From positions 1 through 51,365 of the forward strand of contig JAEEKA010000067.1 in assembly GCA_016282135.1 (NCBI GenBank): a stretch of 51,365 nucleotides of DNA, in the 5' to 3' direction. The notes beneath the pieces are model-generated. The model searched no databases. It was given only the letters and a program-made list of their open reading frames with translations, and was not told the origin of the DNA. The translations under genes were made by a program, and so were the position numbers. Positions within the stretch are counted from its first letter, which is position 1, and the number at the start of each line of letters is the position of its first letter. Below are positions 16,214 through 24,501 of the stretch, piece by piece. The stretch comes from Oscillospiraceae bacterium. Lineage in GTDB: Bacteria; Bacillota; Clostridia; Oscillospirales; Oscillospiraceae.

Positions 16214-16621
16214 ATGAAGCTCCCCAACAACACCGTTTGGTCCGACCGCAAGCGTACCCTGTTCGGCCTGCCCTGGTCCTTTACCCGCTATATCCTCACC
16301 GATGAGAAGCTCCTGATCGTCAAGGGCCTGATCAAGCAGACGGAGGAAGAAATCCGCCTGTATCGTATTCTGGATATGTCTTTGACCCGGGGCCTGTTGG
16401 AGCGTGTGGACGGGGTTGGCACCATCCACTGCTGCTCCTCCGACAAGACCGCCTCCGAGTTTGACATCCGGCGGATCAAGGAGCCGCGCAAGATCAAAGA
16501 AATGCTCTCCGATCTGGTTGAAAAGCAGCGGGTTTCCCGGGGCGTCAGCATCCGGGAAGAAATGGCCCCGAACCTCTTTGATGCCAACCATGACGGCGTG
16601 CATGACATCCTGGAAAAGTAA
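16214..16621 (+). CDS. Bacterial PH-domain protein (YdbS/DUF304-like)
   Basis: 135 residues from the ATG at 16214, chosen because a GTGAGGA site precedes it by 8 bases; an in-frame ATG at 16193 lacks one. No membrane segment. The FTRYILTDEKLLIVKGLI stretch and the following RLYRILDMSLTRGLLERV block match the bacterial PH (bPH2) pattern, then comes a TIHCCSSDKTASEFDI strand. The C-terminus (NLFDANHDGVHDILEK) looks like a Ca-binding DxNxDG loop, which is unusual for the family. Function unknown; most relatives have membrane helices, which this one lacks. Confidence 0.65.
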   Translation: MKLPNNTVWSDRKRTLFGLPWSFTRYILTDEKLLIVKGLIKQTEEEIRLYRILDMSLTRGLLERVDGVGTIHCCSSDKTASEFDIRRIKEPRKIKEMLSDLVEKQRVSRGVSIREEMAPNLFDANHDGVHDILEK

Positions 16622-16645
16622 TCCTTTCAATCACTTCGTTTTGCG

Positions 16646-16696
16646 AATAAGCAATAGGAAATCGGAATCTTGGATTCCGATTTCCTATTGCTTATT
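16646..16696. terminator. 24-bp perfect inverted repeat after the PH-domain gene
   Basis: Arms 16646-16669 and 16673-16696 match exactly, with a 3-nt loop TTG. The arms are AT-rich (AATAAGCAATAGG at the outer end), unlike the surrounding genes. It can terminate the PH-domain transcript, but it also contains the -35 box of uvrA. Confidence 0.7.
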
Positions 16697-16716
16697 TGAC
16701 GTTTTTCTGCTATAAT
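16688..16716 (+). promoter_or_regulatory. Sigma-A-type promoter of uvrA, overlapping the palindrome
   Basis: TTGCTT (16688-16693) inside the right arm of the inverted repeat, 17-bp spacer, TATAAT (16711-16716). No clear Clostridial LexA box was recognised. Confidence 0.6.
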
Positions 16717-16750
16717 AATCGCTAATGATTTACCGAATCGAGTGAAGACT

Positions 16751-19582
16751 ATGAATGAATTCATTTCTGTCCGGGGCGCCCGGGCCAACAATTTGAAAAA
16801 CGTGGATCTGACCATTCCCCGGGATAAGCTGGTGGTGTTTACCGGGCTTTCCGGCTCCGGCAAATCCTCCCTGGCCTTTGACACCATCTATGCCGAGGGC
16901 CAGCGGCGCTATGTGGAGTCTTTGTCCAGCTATGCCAGAATGTTCCTGGGGCAGATGGACAAGCCGGACGTGGACGCCATAGACGGCCTGTCTCCGGCAA
17001 TCTCCATCGACCAGAAGACTACCTCCAAGAACCCGCGTTCTACGGTGGGAACCGTCACGGAAATCTACGATTATCTCCGTCTGCTCTGGGCCCGCACCGG
17101 CGTGCCCCACTGTCCGAACTGCGGCAAGGAGATTCGCAAGCAGACCATTGACCAGGTTGTAGATAAGGTTTTGCAGCTCCCCGAGGGGACCAAGTTTCAG
17201 GTGCTCTCACCGGTGGTTCGGGGCAAAAAGGGCGAGCATCAGAAGGTTTTCTCCGACGCCAGGAAGGCCGGCTTTGCCCGGGTGCGAGTGGACGGAAATC
17301 TCTATGATCTGACGGAAGACATCGTCCTGGACAAGAATAAAAAGCATGACGTCGAGCTGATTGTGGACCGCCTGGTGCTTCGGGGCGACGTGACCCGCCG
17401 CCTGACGGATTCGATTGAGACAGCCACCTCCCACGGCGGCGGTTTGGCCTTGATCCAGCGGATGGACAGCCAGGAGGAAATGCCATTTTCACTGAATTAC
17501 GCCTGCGAGGACTGCGGCGTTTCCATGCCCGAGCTGAGTCCCCGGATGTTCTCCTTCAACAACCCTTACGGAGCCTGTCCCCACTGCGCCGGCCTGGGCT
17601 TCCAGCTGAAGGTGGACCCGGATCTGATTATCCCCAACCGTACGCTCTCCATCATTGAGGGCGCCATTCAGGCCAGCGGCTGGGGCAACGTGCGGAACGA
17701 CTCCATCTCCAAGATGTACTTTGACGCCCTGGCGGATCGCTTTCATTTTAAACTCACAGACCCGATTGAAAAGCTGTCCAAACCCGCGTTGGATGCGATT
17801 CTCTACGGCACGAAGGGGGAGAAGCTGAAGCTCTACTACGAGCGGGCCAATGGTCGCGGTACCCTGGAGCAGGCCTTCGAGGGCATCGTCCCCAGTCTGG
17901 AGCGGCGCTACCGGGAGACCCAGTCTGACGCCATGCGCAGGGAACTGGAGGAGTGCATGTCTTCCTCTCCCTGCCCTGAATGCGGGGGCAAACGGCTTTC
18001 GCCCATCTCCCGGGCTGTCACCGTGGGTGGCATGAAGATCATGGACTACTGTGACCTGCCTGTGACCAAGGCCCTGGACTTCATGGAGAAGCTGGAGCTT
18101 CCCCCCACCGAAACCATGATCGCCGCTCCCATTCTCCGTGAGATCAAGGCCCGCCTGGGCTTCCTGCGCTCCGTGGGTTTGCAGTATCTGACCCTCTCCC
18201 GGGCTGCCGCAACCCTTTCCGGCGGCGAGAGTCAGCGTATCCGGCTGGCTACCCAGATCGGCTCCAGCCTGATGGGCGTCCTGTATATCCTGGACGAGCC
18301 CTCCATCGGCCTCCACCAGCGGGACAACGACAAGCTGCTGGAGACCTTGAAGCGGCTTCGGGACATCGGGAACACCCTGATCGTGGTGGAGCACGATGAA
18401 GACACCATGCGCCAGGCGGACTATATCGTGGACGTGGGCCCCGGTGCCGGCATCCACGGGGGCGAAATTGTGGCCCAGGGCTCTGTGGCGGATATCGAGG
18501 CGGAGTCCCGTTCCATCACCGGCCAGTACCTCTCCGGCCGGAAGACCATCCCCATTCCCGCTGTTCGGCGGCCGGGCAGCGGCAAGCAGCTTCTCGTTTT
18601 CGGCTGCAGGGAGAACAACCTGCAAAACATCGATGTAAGCATTCCTCTGGGGACCCTCTGCTGCGTCACCGGCGTGTCCGGCTCCGGCAAGTCCTCCCTG
18701 GTAAACGAGATCATCCACAAGAAGCTGGCGGGCAGCCTGAATCATGCTCGCATCCGGCCCGGCCGGCACGACCGTTTTGAGGGGATCGAGCAGCTGGACA
18801 AGGTGATCTGCATCGATCAAAGTCCCATTGGCCGAACCCCCCGCTCCAACCCCGCCACCTACACCGGCCTGTTCAACGACATCCGGGACCTTTACGCCTC
18901 CACCCAGGACGCCAAGCTCCGGGGCTACGGCCCGGGCCGCTTCTCCTTCAATACCAAGGGCGGCCGCTGCGAGGCCTGCGGCGGCGACGGCCTGGTAAAG
19001 ATCGAAATGCACTTCCTGCCGGACGTGTACGTGCCCTGTGACGTCTGCCAGGGCAAACGCTACAATCGGGAGACCCTGGAGGTCAAGTATAAGGGAGCCT
19101 CCATCTCCGACGTGCTGGAAATGACCTGTGACGAGGCTCTGGACTTCTTCCAGAATCTGCCCCGTCTGCGGGATCGGGTCCAGACCCTGGTGGACGTGGG
19201 CCTGGGCTACCTGAAGCTGGGCCAGTCCTCCACCACCCTCTCCGGCGGCGAGGCCCAACGGGTGAAGCTGGCCACGGAGCTGTCCCGACGCTCCACCGGT
19301 TCCACCTTCTATATCCTGGACGAACCCACCACCGGCCTGCACATGTACGACGTGAGCAAGCTCATTGACGTGCTGCAAAAGTTTGTGGAAGGGGGCAACA
19401 CCGTCCTGGTGATTGAGCACAATCTGGACGTCATCAAGTGTGCCGACTGGATCATCGACCTGGGGCCCGAGGGCGGCGACGGCGGCGGCCGGATTGTGGC
19501 GGCAGGCACCCCGGAGCAGGTTGCCGCAAATCCGGATTCCTTTACGGGAAAATATTTGAGAAAGGTTTTAATTGACAGGTGA
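16751..19582 (+). CDS. uvrA: Excinuclease ABC subunit A
   Basis: DNA-damage recognition ATPase of nucleotide excision repair, working as a dimer with UvrB. 943 residues from the ATG at 16751 ([20 protein letters not shown] matches the family N-terminus; an in-frame GTG three codons earlier is less likely). It has two ABC ATPase halves with Walker [13 protein letters not shown] and [12 protein letters not shown], signature LSGGESQR and LSGGEAQR, and Zn fingers [15 protein letters not shown] and CEACGGDG. uvrB and uvrC are not in the window. The last codons and stop lie in an AT-rich repeat. Confidence 0.98.
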   Translation: MNEFISVRGARANNLKNVDLTIPRDKLVVFTGLSGSGKSSLAFDTIYAEGQRRYVESLSSYARMFLGQMDKPDVDAIDGLSPAISIDQKTTSKNPRSTVGTVTEIYDYLRLLWARTGVPHCPNCGKEIRKQTIDQVVDKVLQLPEGTKFQVLSPVVRGKKGEHQKVFSDARKAGFARVRVDGNLYDLTEDIVLDKNKKHDVELIVDRLVLRGDVTRRLTDSIETATSHGGGLALIQRMDSQEEMPFSLNYACEDCGVSMPELSPRMFSFNNPYGACPHCAGLGFQLKVDPDLIIPNRTLSIIEGAIQASGWGNVRNDSISKMYFDALADRFHFKLTDPIEKLSKPALDAILYGTKGEKLKLYYERANGRGTLEQAFEGIVPSLERRYRETQSDAMRRELEECMSSSPCPECGGKRLSPISRAVTVGGMKIMDYCDLPVTKALDFMEKLELPPTETMIAAPILREIKARLGFLRSVGLQYLTLSRAAATLSGGESQRIRLATQIGSSLMGVLYILDEPSIGLHQRDNDKLLETLKRLRDIGNTLIVVEHDEDTMRQADYIVDVGPGAGIHGGEIVAQGSVADIEAESRSITGQYLSGRKTIPIPAVRRPGSGKQLLVFGCRENNLQNIDVSIPLGTLCCVTGVSGSGKSSLVNEIIHKKLAGSLNHARIRPGRHDRFEGIEQLDKVICIDQSPIGRTPRSNPATYTGLFNDIRDLYASTQDAKLRGYGPGRFSFNTKGGRCEACGGDGLVKIEMHFLPDVYVPCDVCQGKRYNRETLEVKYKGASISDVLEMTCDEALDFFQNLPRLRDRVQTLVDVGLGYLKLGQSSTTLSGGEAQRVKLATELSRRSTGSTFYILDEPTTGLHMYDVSKLIDVLQKFVEGGNTVLVIEHNLDVIKCADWIIDLGPEGGDGGGRIVAAGTPEQVAANPDSFTGKYLRKVLIDR

Positions 19583-19675
19583 CAATTAACAGCTGACAAT
19601 TGAATTAGTTTTGCGAATTCCAATATGCAAAACTCCGATCATTTTCAACTGTCCATTGTCTATTATCAATTCACT
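19571..19675. repeat. MITE-like imperfect inverted repeat between uvrA and the S4 gene
   Basis: The left half (GACAATTAACAGCTGACAATTG, broken here as GACAATTAACAGC then TGACAATTGA, then TTTTGC) and the reverse complement of the right half (GACAATGGACAGTTGA, then TTTTGC) resemble each other and face each other around GAATTCCAATAT. It supplies the uvrA stop codon. No open frame inside. Confidence 0.45.
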
Positions 19676-19684
19676 TGGATTGTT

Positions 19685-19927
19685 ATGAGACTTGACAAAT
19701 TTCTAAAGGTATCGAGAATAATAAAACGCCGCACGGTAGCGAATGAGGCCTGCGACGCGGAGCGGGTGACGGTGAACGGACGGCCCGCCAAGGCCAGCTA
19801 CGACGTGAAGGTGGGAGATAAGATCTCTATCCGCTTTGGGGCGAATACCTTGAACGTTGAGGTTCTCCAGGTGTCCGAGGTCGTCCGAAAGGACGATGCC
19901 GCGGGGATGTACAGAGAAATCGAATGA
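19685..19927 (+). CDS. rqcP: S4-domain RNA-binding protein, RqcP (YabO)-like
   Basis: 80 residues from the ATG at 19685 ([20 protein letters not shown]), the typical size and N-terminus of RqcP. The S4 fold covers nearly the whole chain, with [21 protein letters not shown] and VKVGDKISI. In Bacillus subtilis RqcP works with RqcH in adding Ala tails to stalled nascent chains on 50S subunits. The longer open frame upstream runs through the repeat and is not used. The ribosome site is weak; it may be cotranscribed with uvrA. Confidence 0.8.
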   Translation: MRLDKFLKVSRIIKRRTVANEACDAERVTVNGRPAKASYDVKVGDKISIRFGANTLNVEVLQVSEVVRKDDAAGMYREIE

Positions 19928-20031
19928 ACAGAGAAAAATGAATAACGAGGTGCTGCGGATTATTTCTATTTGTCACACAGCGGCGTCTCCATGATTCATT
20001 CTTCATCTGCGGAAAGGAGCTATGCCTGTAC

Positions 20032-21558
20032 ATGAGAGGCTTTCTGAAACTGCTGTTGTCCCGTGTCGGCATGGTTTCTGTCGGCATCATCATTCAGATC
20101 CTTGTGATCTGTGGGTCACTTTTCTGGTTTGGAGACTACGAGCCGGTCATTAAGACCGTCATCACGGTGCTGGCTTGGCTGATGGTTCTGTATCTGCTGT
20201 CCCTGCCGGAAAATCCCGCTTACAAAATTGCATGGATCATTCCGATCCTCGGTCTCCCGGTTTTCGGCCTGACGCTGTATCTGCTCTTCGGCGGCAGCCG
20301 CCTTTCCAAGCGTCTGCGCCGGAAAATGGGCGATATTGACAAGACGCTGGAGCACACCATGCTCCAAAACGAGAACGTGATGAACGATCTGCGGGAGGAC
20401 GATCCCGGCGCGGCGGTTCAGGCCCGCTATCTGAGCAATACTGTCCACTGCCCGGTGTATCAGAACACGCTGACGGATTACTATGAGTCTGGAGAGCCCT
20501 TCTTTGCCCAGGTATTTGAAAGCCTGGAGCAGGCGGAGAAGACCATTTACCTGGAGTACTTCATCGTGGAGGAAGGGGAGATCTGGAATCGGATTCTGGA
20601 GATTCTGACCCGGAAGGCCGCCGCGGGGGTGGATGTGCGGATGATCTACGACGACTTCGGCTGCATTCAGCGCCTGCCCAAGAATTATCAGCGCCGCCTG
20701 GCGGAGCTGGGCATCCAGGCCCGGGCCTTCAACCGCTTCGTGCCCATCCTCAACTCCAGGCTGAACAACCGGGACCACCGGAAGTTCCTTTTGATTGACG
20801 GGACGGTGGGCTTTACCGGCGGCGTGAACCTGGCGGACGAGTACGCCAACCTGGGCGAGCGACGCTTCGGACAGTGGAAGGATGCGGGCCTTCGCCTGCG
20901 GGGAGACGCGGTATGGTCCATGACGGTGATGTTCCTTTCCATGTGGAACTACGTGGCCCAGACCCAAAGTGAGGCGAAAAAACCATCCTTTGCCGAGATG
21001 CCCGGCGCCCTGGGCTATGTGCAGCCCTATCTGGATACTCCCCTGGACGACGAGGCCGTGGGCCGGATCGTTTTCAGCAACGTGATTACCGGCGCCCGGC
21101 GCTACGTCTGGATTATGACCCCCTACCTGATCATCGACGAGGGCATGGCCGAGACGCTCACCAATGCCGCTAAGGCCGGGATCGACGTGCGAATCATCAC
21201 GCCGGGTATACCGGACAAGCCCTACGTCTATGAAATGACCCGGGCCAATTACGCACCGCTGCTGGAGGGAGGCGTCCGGATCTTTGAGTATACCCCGGGC
21301 TTCATCCACTCCAAGGTCTTCCTGTCTGACGACAAAACCGCCGCCGTCGGGACGGTGAACCTGGACTTCCGCAGCCTCTACCTCCACTTTGAGGACGGCG
21401 TGTGGCTCTACCGGGCGGGCTGCATTCCCGCGATTCGCACTGACTTTGACGCCACCTTCTCCAAGTGCCGGGAGGTTACTCGTGAAGACGCCTCCGGCGT
21501 GAGCGTCTTCCGGCAAATCTATCGCTCCGTCCTCCGGCTGTTCTCGCCGCTGATGTAG
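20032..21558 (+). CDS. cls: Cardiolipin synthase
   Basis: Joins two phosphatidylglycerols into cardiolipin at the membrane. 508 residues. Two hydrophobic helices at the N-terminus (about 12-32 and 38-60) are followed by the phospholipase D fold with two HKD motifs: NNRDHRKFLLIDGTVGFTGG and FIHSKVFLSDDKTAAVGTVN. A GGAAAGGAG site lies upstream. Three small genes follow closely on the same strand. Family assignment is firm. Confidence 0.95.
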   Translation: MRGFLKLLLSRVGMVSVGIIIQILVICGSLFWFGDYEPVIKTVITVLAWLMVLYLLSLPENPAYKIAWIIPILGLPVFGLTLYLLFGGSRLSKRLRRKMGDIDKTLEHTMLQNENVMNDLREDDPGAAVQARYLSNTVHCPVYQNTLTDYYESGEPFFAQVFESLEQAEKTIYLEYFIVEEGEIWNRILEILTRKAAAGVDVRMIYDDFGCIQRLPKNYQRRLAELGIQARAFNRFVPILNSRLNNRDHRKFLLIDGTVGFTGGVNLADEYANLGERRFGQWKDAGLRLRGDAVWSMTVMFLSMWNYVAQTQSEAKKPSFAEMPGALGYVQPYLDTPLDDEAVGRIVFSNVITGARRYVWIMTPYLIIDEGMAETLTNAAKAGIDVRIITPGIPDKPYVYEMTRANYAPLLEGGVRIFEYTPGFIHSKVFLSDDKTAAVGTVNLDFRSLYLHFEDGVWLYRAGCIPAIRTDFDATFSKCREVTREDASGVSVFRQIYRSVLRLFSPLM

Positions 21559-21610
21559 TGAAACGTGGTGCGCCGCGGGAAACGTGGCTGTGTGATAAAG
21601 GAGAAAAAGT

Positions 21611-22678
21611 ATGAAACTGCTGAAAAAATTATGCTTGACGATCGGAATCATCCTGGGCGTCCTTTTGCTGGCCGCCGCGGGTCTGTTTCTCTTCCTGGTA
21701 ATCACCGAGTACCGTCCGGAGCCGGTGGAAAAGCTGGAAGTCCTGGGACCGGAGTGTTCAATTCTGGATAAAACGACCTTTTCGGTCCTGTCCTGGAACG
21801 TCGGCTACTGCGCCCTGGGGGAGGAAAGCGATTTCTTCATGGACGGAGGCTTGCAGATCCGTCCGGAGACCGAGGACTGGGTCACCAAGAATTACAATGG
21901 AATTCGAGACCTGATTACCGGTCAGGACGCTGATTTTCTCCTGCTGCAGGAGGTGGATTCCGATTCCACCCGCAGCTACGGCCTGAACCAAGCAGCCGGT
22001 CTCCGGGCAGAAGGGGAGCGGGAGAGCGCCTACGCGCTGAACTATTCCTGCAAGTTTGTTCCCTTTCCCTGGCCGCCTATCGGCAAGGTGAATTCCGGCC
22101 TTCTGACGACCTCCCGCTACGCCGTGACCGAGGCAAGTCGGATCAGCCTGCCTTGTCCCTTCTCTTGGCCGGTTTCCATCGCAAACCTGAAACGCTGTCT
22201 GCTGGTGACCCGGATCCCGCTCAAGGGGACGGAAAAGGAACTGGTGCTGGTGAATCTCCACCTGGAGGCCTATGACGACGGGGAAGGCAAAGCGGCCCAG
22301 TCTGAGCAGCTTCGGGCTTTCCTTTCTGAGGAATACGCAAAGGGAAACTACGTTCTGGCCGGGGGCGATTGGAACCAGACCTTCCCCGACGCGGGTTCTG
22401 CCTGGCCCAATACCCATGGGGAGCTTTGGTCCCCGGGCGCTTTGGATGCGTCCGAGCTGGACGCTGACTGGCGCTATGTCTGCGACGGTTCTCTGCCTAC
22501 CTGCCGTCTGCTGAACCAGGCCTATGATCCTTCCGACACGGAAGGCACCCAGTACTTTGTGATTGACGGCTTCCTGGTCTCTCCCAACCTCATCGTGGAG
22601 CAGGTGGAGACTCTGGACGGGGGCTTTTCCTGCTCAGATCACAATCCTGTGCGGCTGACGCTGACGCTGGGAGATTGA
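21611..22678 (+). CDS. Membrane-anchored endonuclease/exonuclease/phosphatase (EEP) family protein
   Basis: 355 residues with an N-terminal membrane helix (about 8-32) and an extracellular EEP fold. Motifs: FSVLSWNVGY (metal-site Asn), LLLQEVDSD (metal-binding Glu), VLVNLHLEAY (His), LAGGDWNQTF (Asp/Asn) and SCSDHNPVRL (catalytic Asp-His). The set is complete, so a metal-dependent phosphodiesterase is expected, acting on a phosphorylated molecule outside the cell rather than on DNA. AAAGGAG precedes the ATG; it is 52 bp after cls and may share its transcript. The substrate is unknown. Confidence 0.8.
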   Translation: MKLLKKLCLTIGIILGVLLLAAAGLFLFLVITEYRPEPVEKLEVLGPECSILDKTTFSVLSWNVGYCALGEESDFFMDGGLQIRPETEDWVTKNYNGIRDLITGQDADFLLLQEVDSDSTRSYGLNQAAGLRAEGERESAYALNYSCKFVPFPWPPIGKVNSGLLTTSRYAVTEASRISLPCPFSWPVSIANLKRCLLVTRIPLKGTEKELVLVNLHLEAYDDGEGKAAQSEQLRAFLSEEYAKGNYVLAGGDWNQTFPDAGSAWPNTHGELWSPGALDASELDADWRYVCDGSLPTCRLLNQAYDPSDTEGTQYFVIDGFLVSPNLIVEQVETLDGGFSCSDHNPVRLTLTLGD

Positions 22679-22704
22679 GCCGGCAGGTGAGAGGAGAACA
22701 AGTT

Positions 22705-22989
22705 ATGAGTTCCGAGCTGAAAATCGTCCTCTGTGTGCTGGGCGTGAATCTTCTGTGCTTTCTGATCTTCGGCCTGGATAAGGCTTTTGCGGTCCGCCGG
22801 AAACGCCGGATCCCGGAGGCAACCCTGCTGACTCTGAGCTTTCTGGGGGGCAGCGTGGGAGCCATGCTGGGAATGACAGTTTTCCGTCACAAGACCGACG
22901 CCCGGGCACACCCGAGCTTTGCGTGGGGGATTCCGGCAATCTTTCTGCTGGAGCTTGCTGCGCTTCTGGTGATTTTTGGAGGACGTTGA
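22705..22989 (+). CDS. DUF1294 small membrane protein
   Basis: 94 residues from the ATG at 22705, which has a GAGAGGAG site. Two to three membrane helices. The DKAFAVRRKRRIPEATLL loop and the LSFLGGSVGAMLGMTVFRHKT stretch are the DUF1294 hallmark. Function unknown. It lies 26 bp after the EEP gene and 4 bp before the next one, in an apparent operon. Confidence 0.85.
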   Translation: MSSELKIVLCVLGVNLLCFLIFGLDKAFAVRRKRRIPEATLLTLSFLGGSVGAMLGMTVFRHKTDARAHPSFAWGIPAIFLLELAALLVIFGGR

Positions 22990-22993
22990 AACG

Positions 22994-23422
22994 ATGAAAA
23001 AGCCCATGATAATTCTGGTTTCTATCGCGCTGGTGCTGATCGTAGTCGTGGTGGGGCTCTTGGCCTGGTTCTATTTCAAACTGAATCCCGAGCAGGAGCC
23101 CGCCCAGCCCCTGGAGGAGTACATCGCCCAGCACTGGCAGATTTTCAGCCTGAAAAGCTGGAATTCCGAGACCGGCGCTCTGGAGCTGGAATATCCCCTG
23201 CGCTTCACCTACGCCCAGATGGAAAAGTACGGCGGCACCATGGAGGAGCTCCAAGACATCCCCATCGGCAACCTGGATACGGTGGAAAGCCTGAAGACCG
23301 CCGCCCGGGAGGCCGCGAAGGTGAACCTTCGCGCTGTCACTGTCTACGGTGTCACCACCGACGGACAGGTGGCCTACACCGTCTCCCCGGACGGCAGTAT
23401 CACAGCCTGCTGGGACGAATAA
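22994..23422 (+). CDS. Hypothetical single-pass membrane protein
   Basis: 142 residues from the ATG at 22994 (MKKPMIILVSIALVLIVVVV). One membrane helix (about 5-28) with the rest outside; the C-terminal part is mixed alpha/beta. No recognised motif and no lipobox. Last gene of the cls operon, followed by a strong terminator. A role at the envelope is only inferred from place and topology. Confidence 0.65.
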   Translation: MKKPMIILVSIALVLIVVVVGLLAWFYFKLNPEQEPAQPLEEYIAQHWQIFSLKSWNSETGALELEYPLRFTYAQMEKYGGTMEELQDIPIGNLDTVESLKTAAREAAKVNLRAVTVYGVTTDGQVAYTVSPDGSITACWDE

Positions 23423-23428
23423 ACAAGA

Positions 23429-23460
23429 CCCGCTGCGGCGTGCGCCGCAGCGGGATTTTT
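23429..23460. terminator. Bidirectional intrinsic terminator
   Basis: CCCGCTGCGGC (23429-23439), loop GTGC, GCCGCAGCGGG (23444-23454), then ATTTTT. It closes the cls operon; the convergent radical SAM gene ends right after it. Confidence 0.85.
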
Positions 23461-24461
23461 CATATTCTTCTGCTTCCGGATCGGGTTTCATCCATGAGAT
23501 CCGGCACGTCCACGGGATGCGCCGCAGCGTACAGTCTGCGATAGTGGTAGAAGAGATCCCGGACGCGATACAGTCGGTCCCCCTTGGGGTCCCCGTACTG
23601 CGCGGCCAGCTCGGAAAAGCTGGGAAAGGCTTGATAATAGCGCTCGTCCAGTGCTTCGATTTCTTCCAGCACCGAGACGGCACTGCGTTTTTCATAGTCC
23701 TCGATGTTGTCCTTGCGAAGCGAGATCAGAATATGCCGGGACTTGGACTCTGCCAGCTCCGGCGCTTTCAGCCATTCGGCCTCCGTCCGGTAGATCGTCT
23801 CATTCAGCAGACCGCGAACGGCAGGGAACAGGCAGGAAAGGTCGCGCAGCCGGAGCCGCACGTCCTCCAGCAGTCGGCCCCGTCCTTCCTCGTGGGGAAT
23901 GAATAGGCTGGTCTTGGAGCAGCCCGCGGCAGTCATCCGTTCCACCACCGCATCGGCTTGCGAGACGTTTTCCTCGGTGAGCGGGATCCCAACGGTGAAG
24001 GGAAGCCCAATCTCCCGGGCAGCTTTCATCATTCGCTCGATCAAGGCGAAATCCCCGGACCTGCCCGCAAAGCGGTCATGGTAGTCCGGAAGCCCGTAAA
24101 CGGTGAAATTCAACTGCTGAATGCCCTCATCCCGGAGCATGGCAGCCAGCGCCCGACATTCCGTTTCGTTCCGCATCTTCATGCCGTCGCACTGCAAAAA
24201 CGTCGCGGTAGGGCTGCCGAGCCGATGCAGGGTCCGAATGGCCTCCCGCAGTTTTGGGTGCTCCATGGAATAGCCGAAGGAAAAGCTGGTATTCAGCTCC
24301 GGCCGCTGCTGCCGCAGCTCGTTCAAATAGCGCTCTGCGGTCCAAACGCTGCGGTCCCAGTCCGCACCCTCTACCGTTCCGTTTGCGGATAAGAGGCAGT
24401 GTCTGCATCGGTTGCAGCAGGGAACGCAGAGACTTTGGATTAGGACGGACGTTGTTTGCAT
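23460..24461 (-). CDS. Radical SAM family protein of unknown function
   Basis: 333 residues. Near the N-terminus stands LCVPCCNRCRHCLLS, giving a CxxxCxxC cluster (Cys15, Cys19, Cys22) that should hold a 4Fe-4S centre for S-adenosylmethionine cleavage. The TIM-barrel-like middle (FSFGYSMEHPKLREAI, LNFTVYGLPDYHDR, VGIPLTEENV) fits the superfamily. No SPASM or other extra cluster is seen. A GAAGGGAG site precedes the ATG. It lies 40 bp downstream of htpG on the same strand, so it is probably cotranscribed and heat-inducible. The substrate is unknown. Confidence 0.75.
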   Translation of the reverse strand: MQTTSVLIQSLCVPCCNRCRHCLLSANGTVEGADWDRSVWTAERYLNELRQQRPELNTSFSFGYSMEHPKLREAIRTLHRLGSPTATFLQCDGMKMRNETECRALAAMLRDEGIQQLNFTVYGLPDYHDRFAGRSGDFALIERMMKAAREIGLPFTVGIPLTEENVSQADAVVERMTAAGCSKTSLFIPHEEGRGRLLEDVRLRLRDLSCLFPAVRGLLNETIYRTEAEWLKAPELAESKSRHILISLRKDNIEDYEKRSAVSVLEEIEALDERYYQAFPSFSELAAQYGDPKGDRLYRVRDLFYHYRRLYAAAHPVDVPDLMDETRSGSRRI

Positions 24462-24501
24462 GTCGTACTCCCTTCGACTTCAGACGCGGGCGGCAAAGCG
24501 C

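Noticed and set aside
14171-16630. 819-codon open frame antisense to glmS
   Set aside because: Shadow frame without ribosome site or domain, opposite glmS and the PH-domain gene.
19625-19684. N-terminal extension of the S4 protein ([10 protein letters not shown]...)
   Set aside because: It is coded by the repeat; the RqcP-type N-terminus MRLDKFLK begins at 19685.
22022-22420. Minus-strand frame opposite the EEP gene as a separate gene
   Set aside because: No ribosome site, no domain, and the plus-strand EEP motifs are complete over the same bases.
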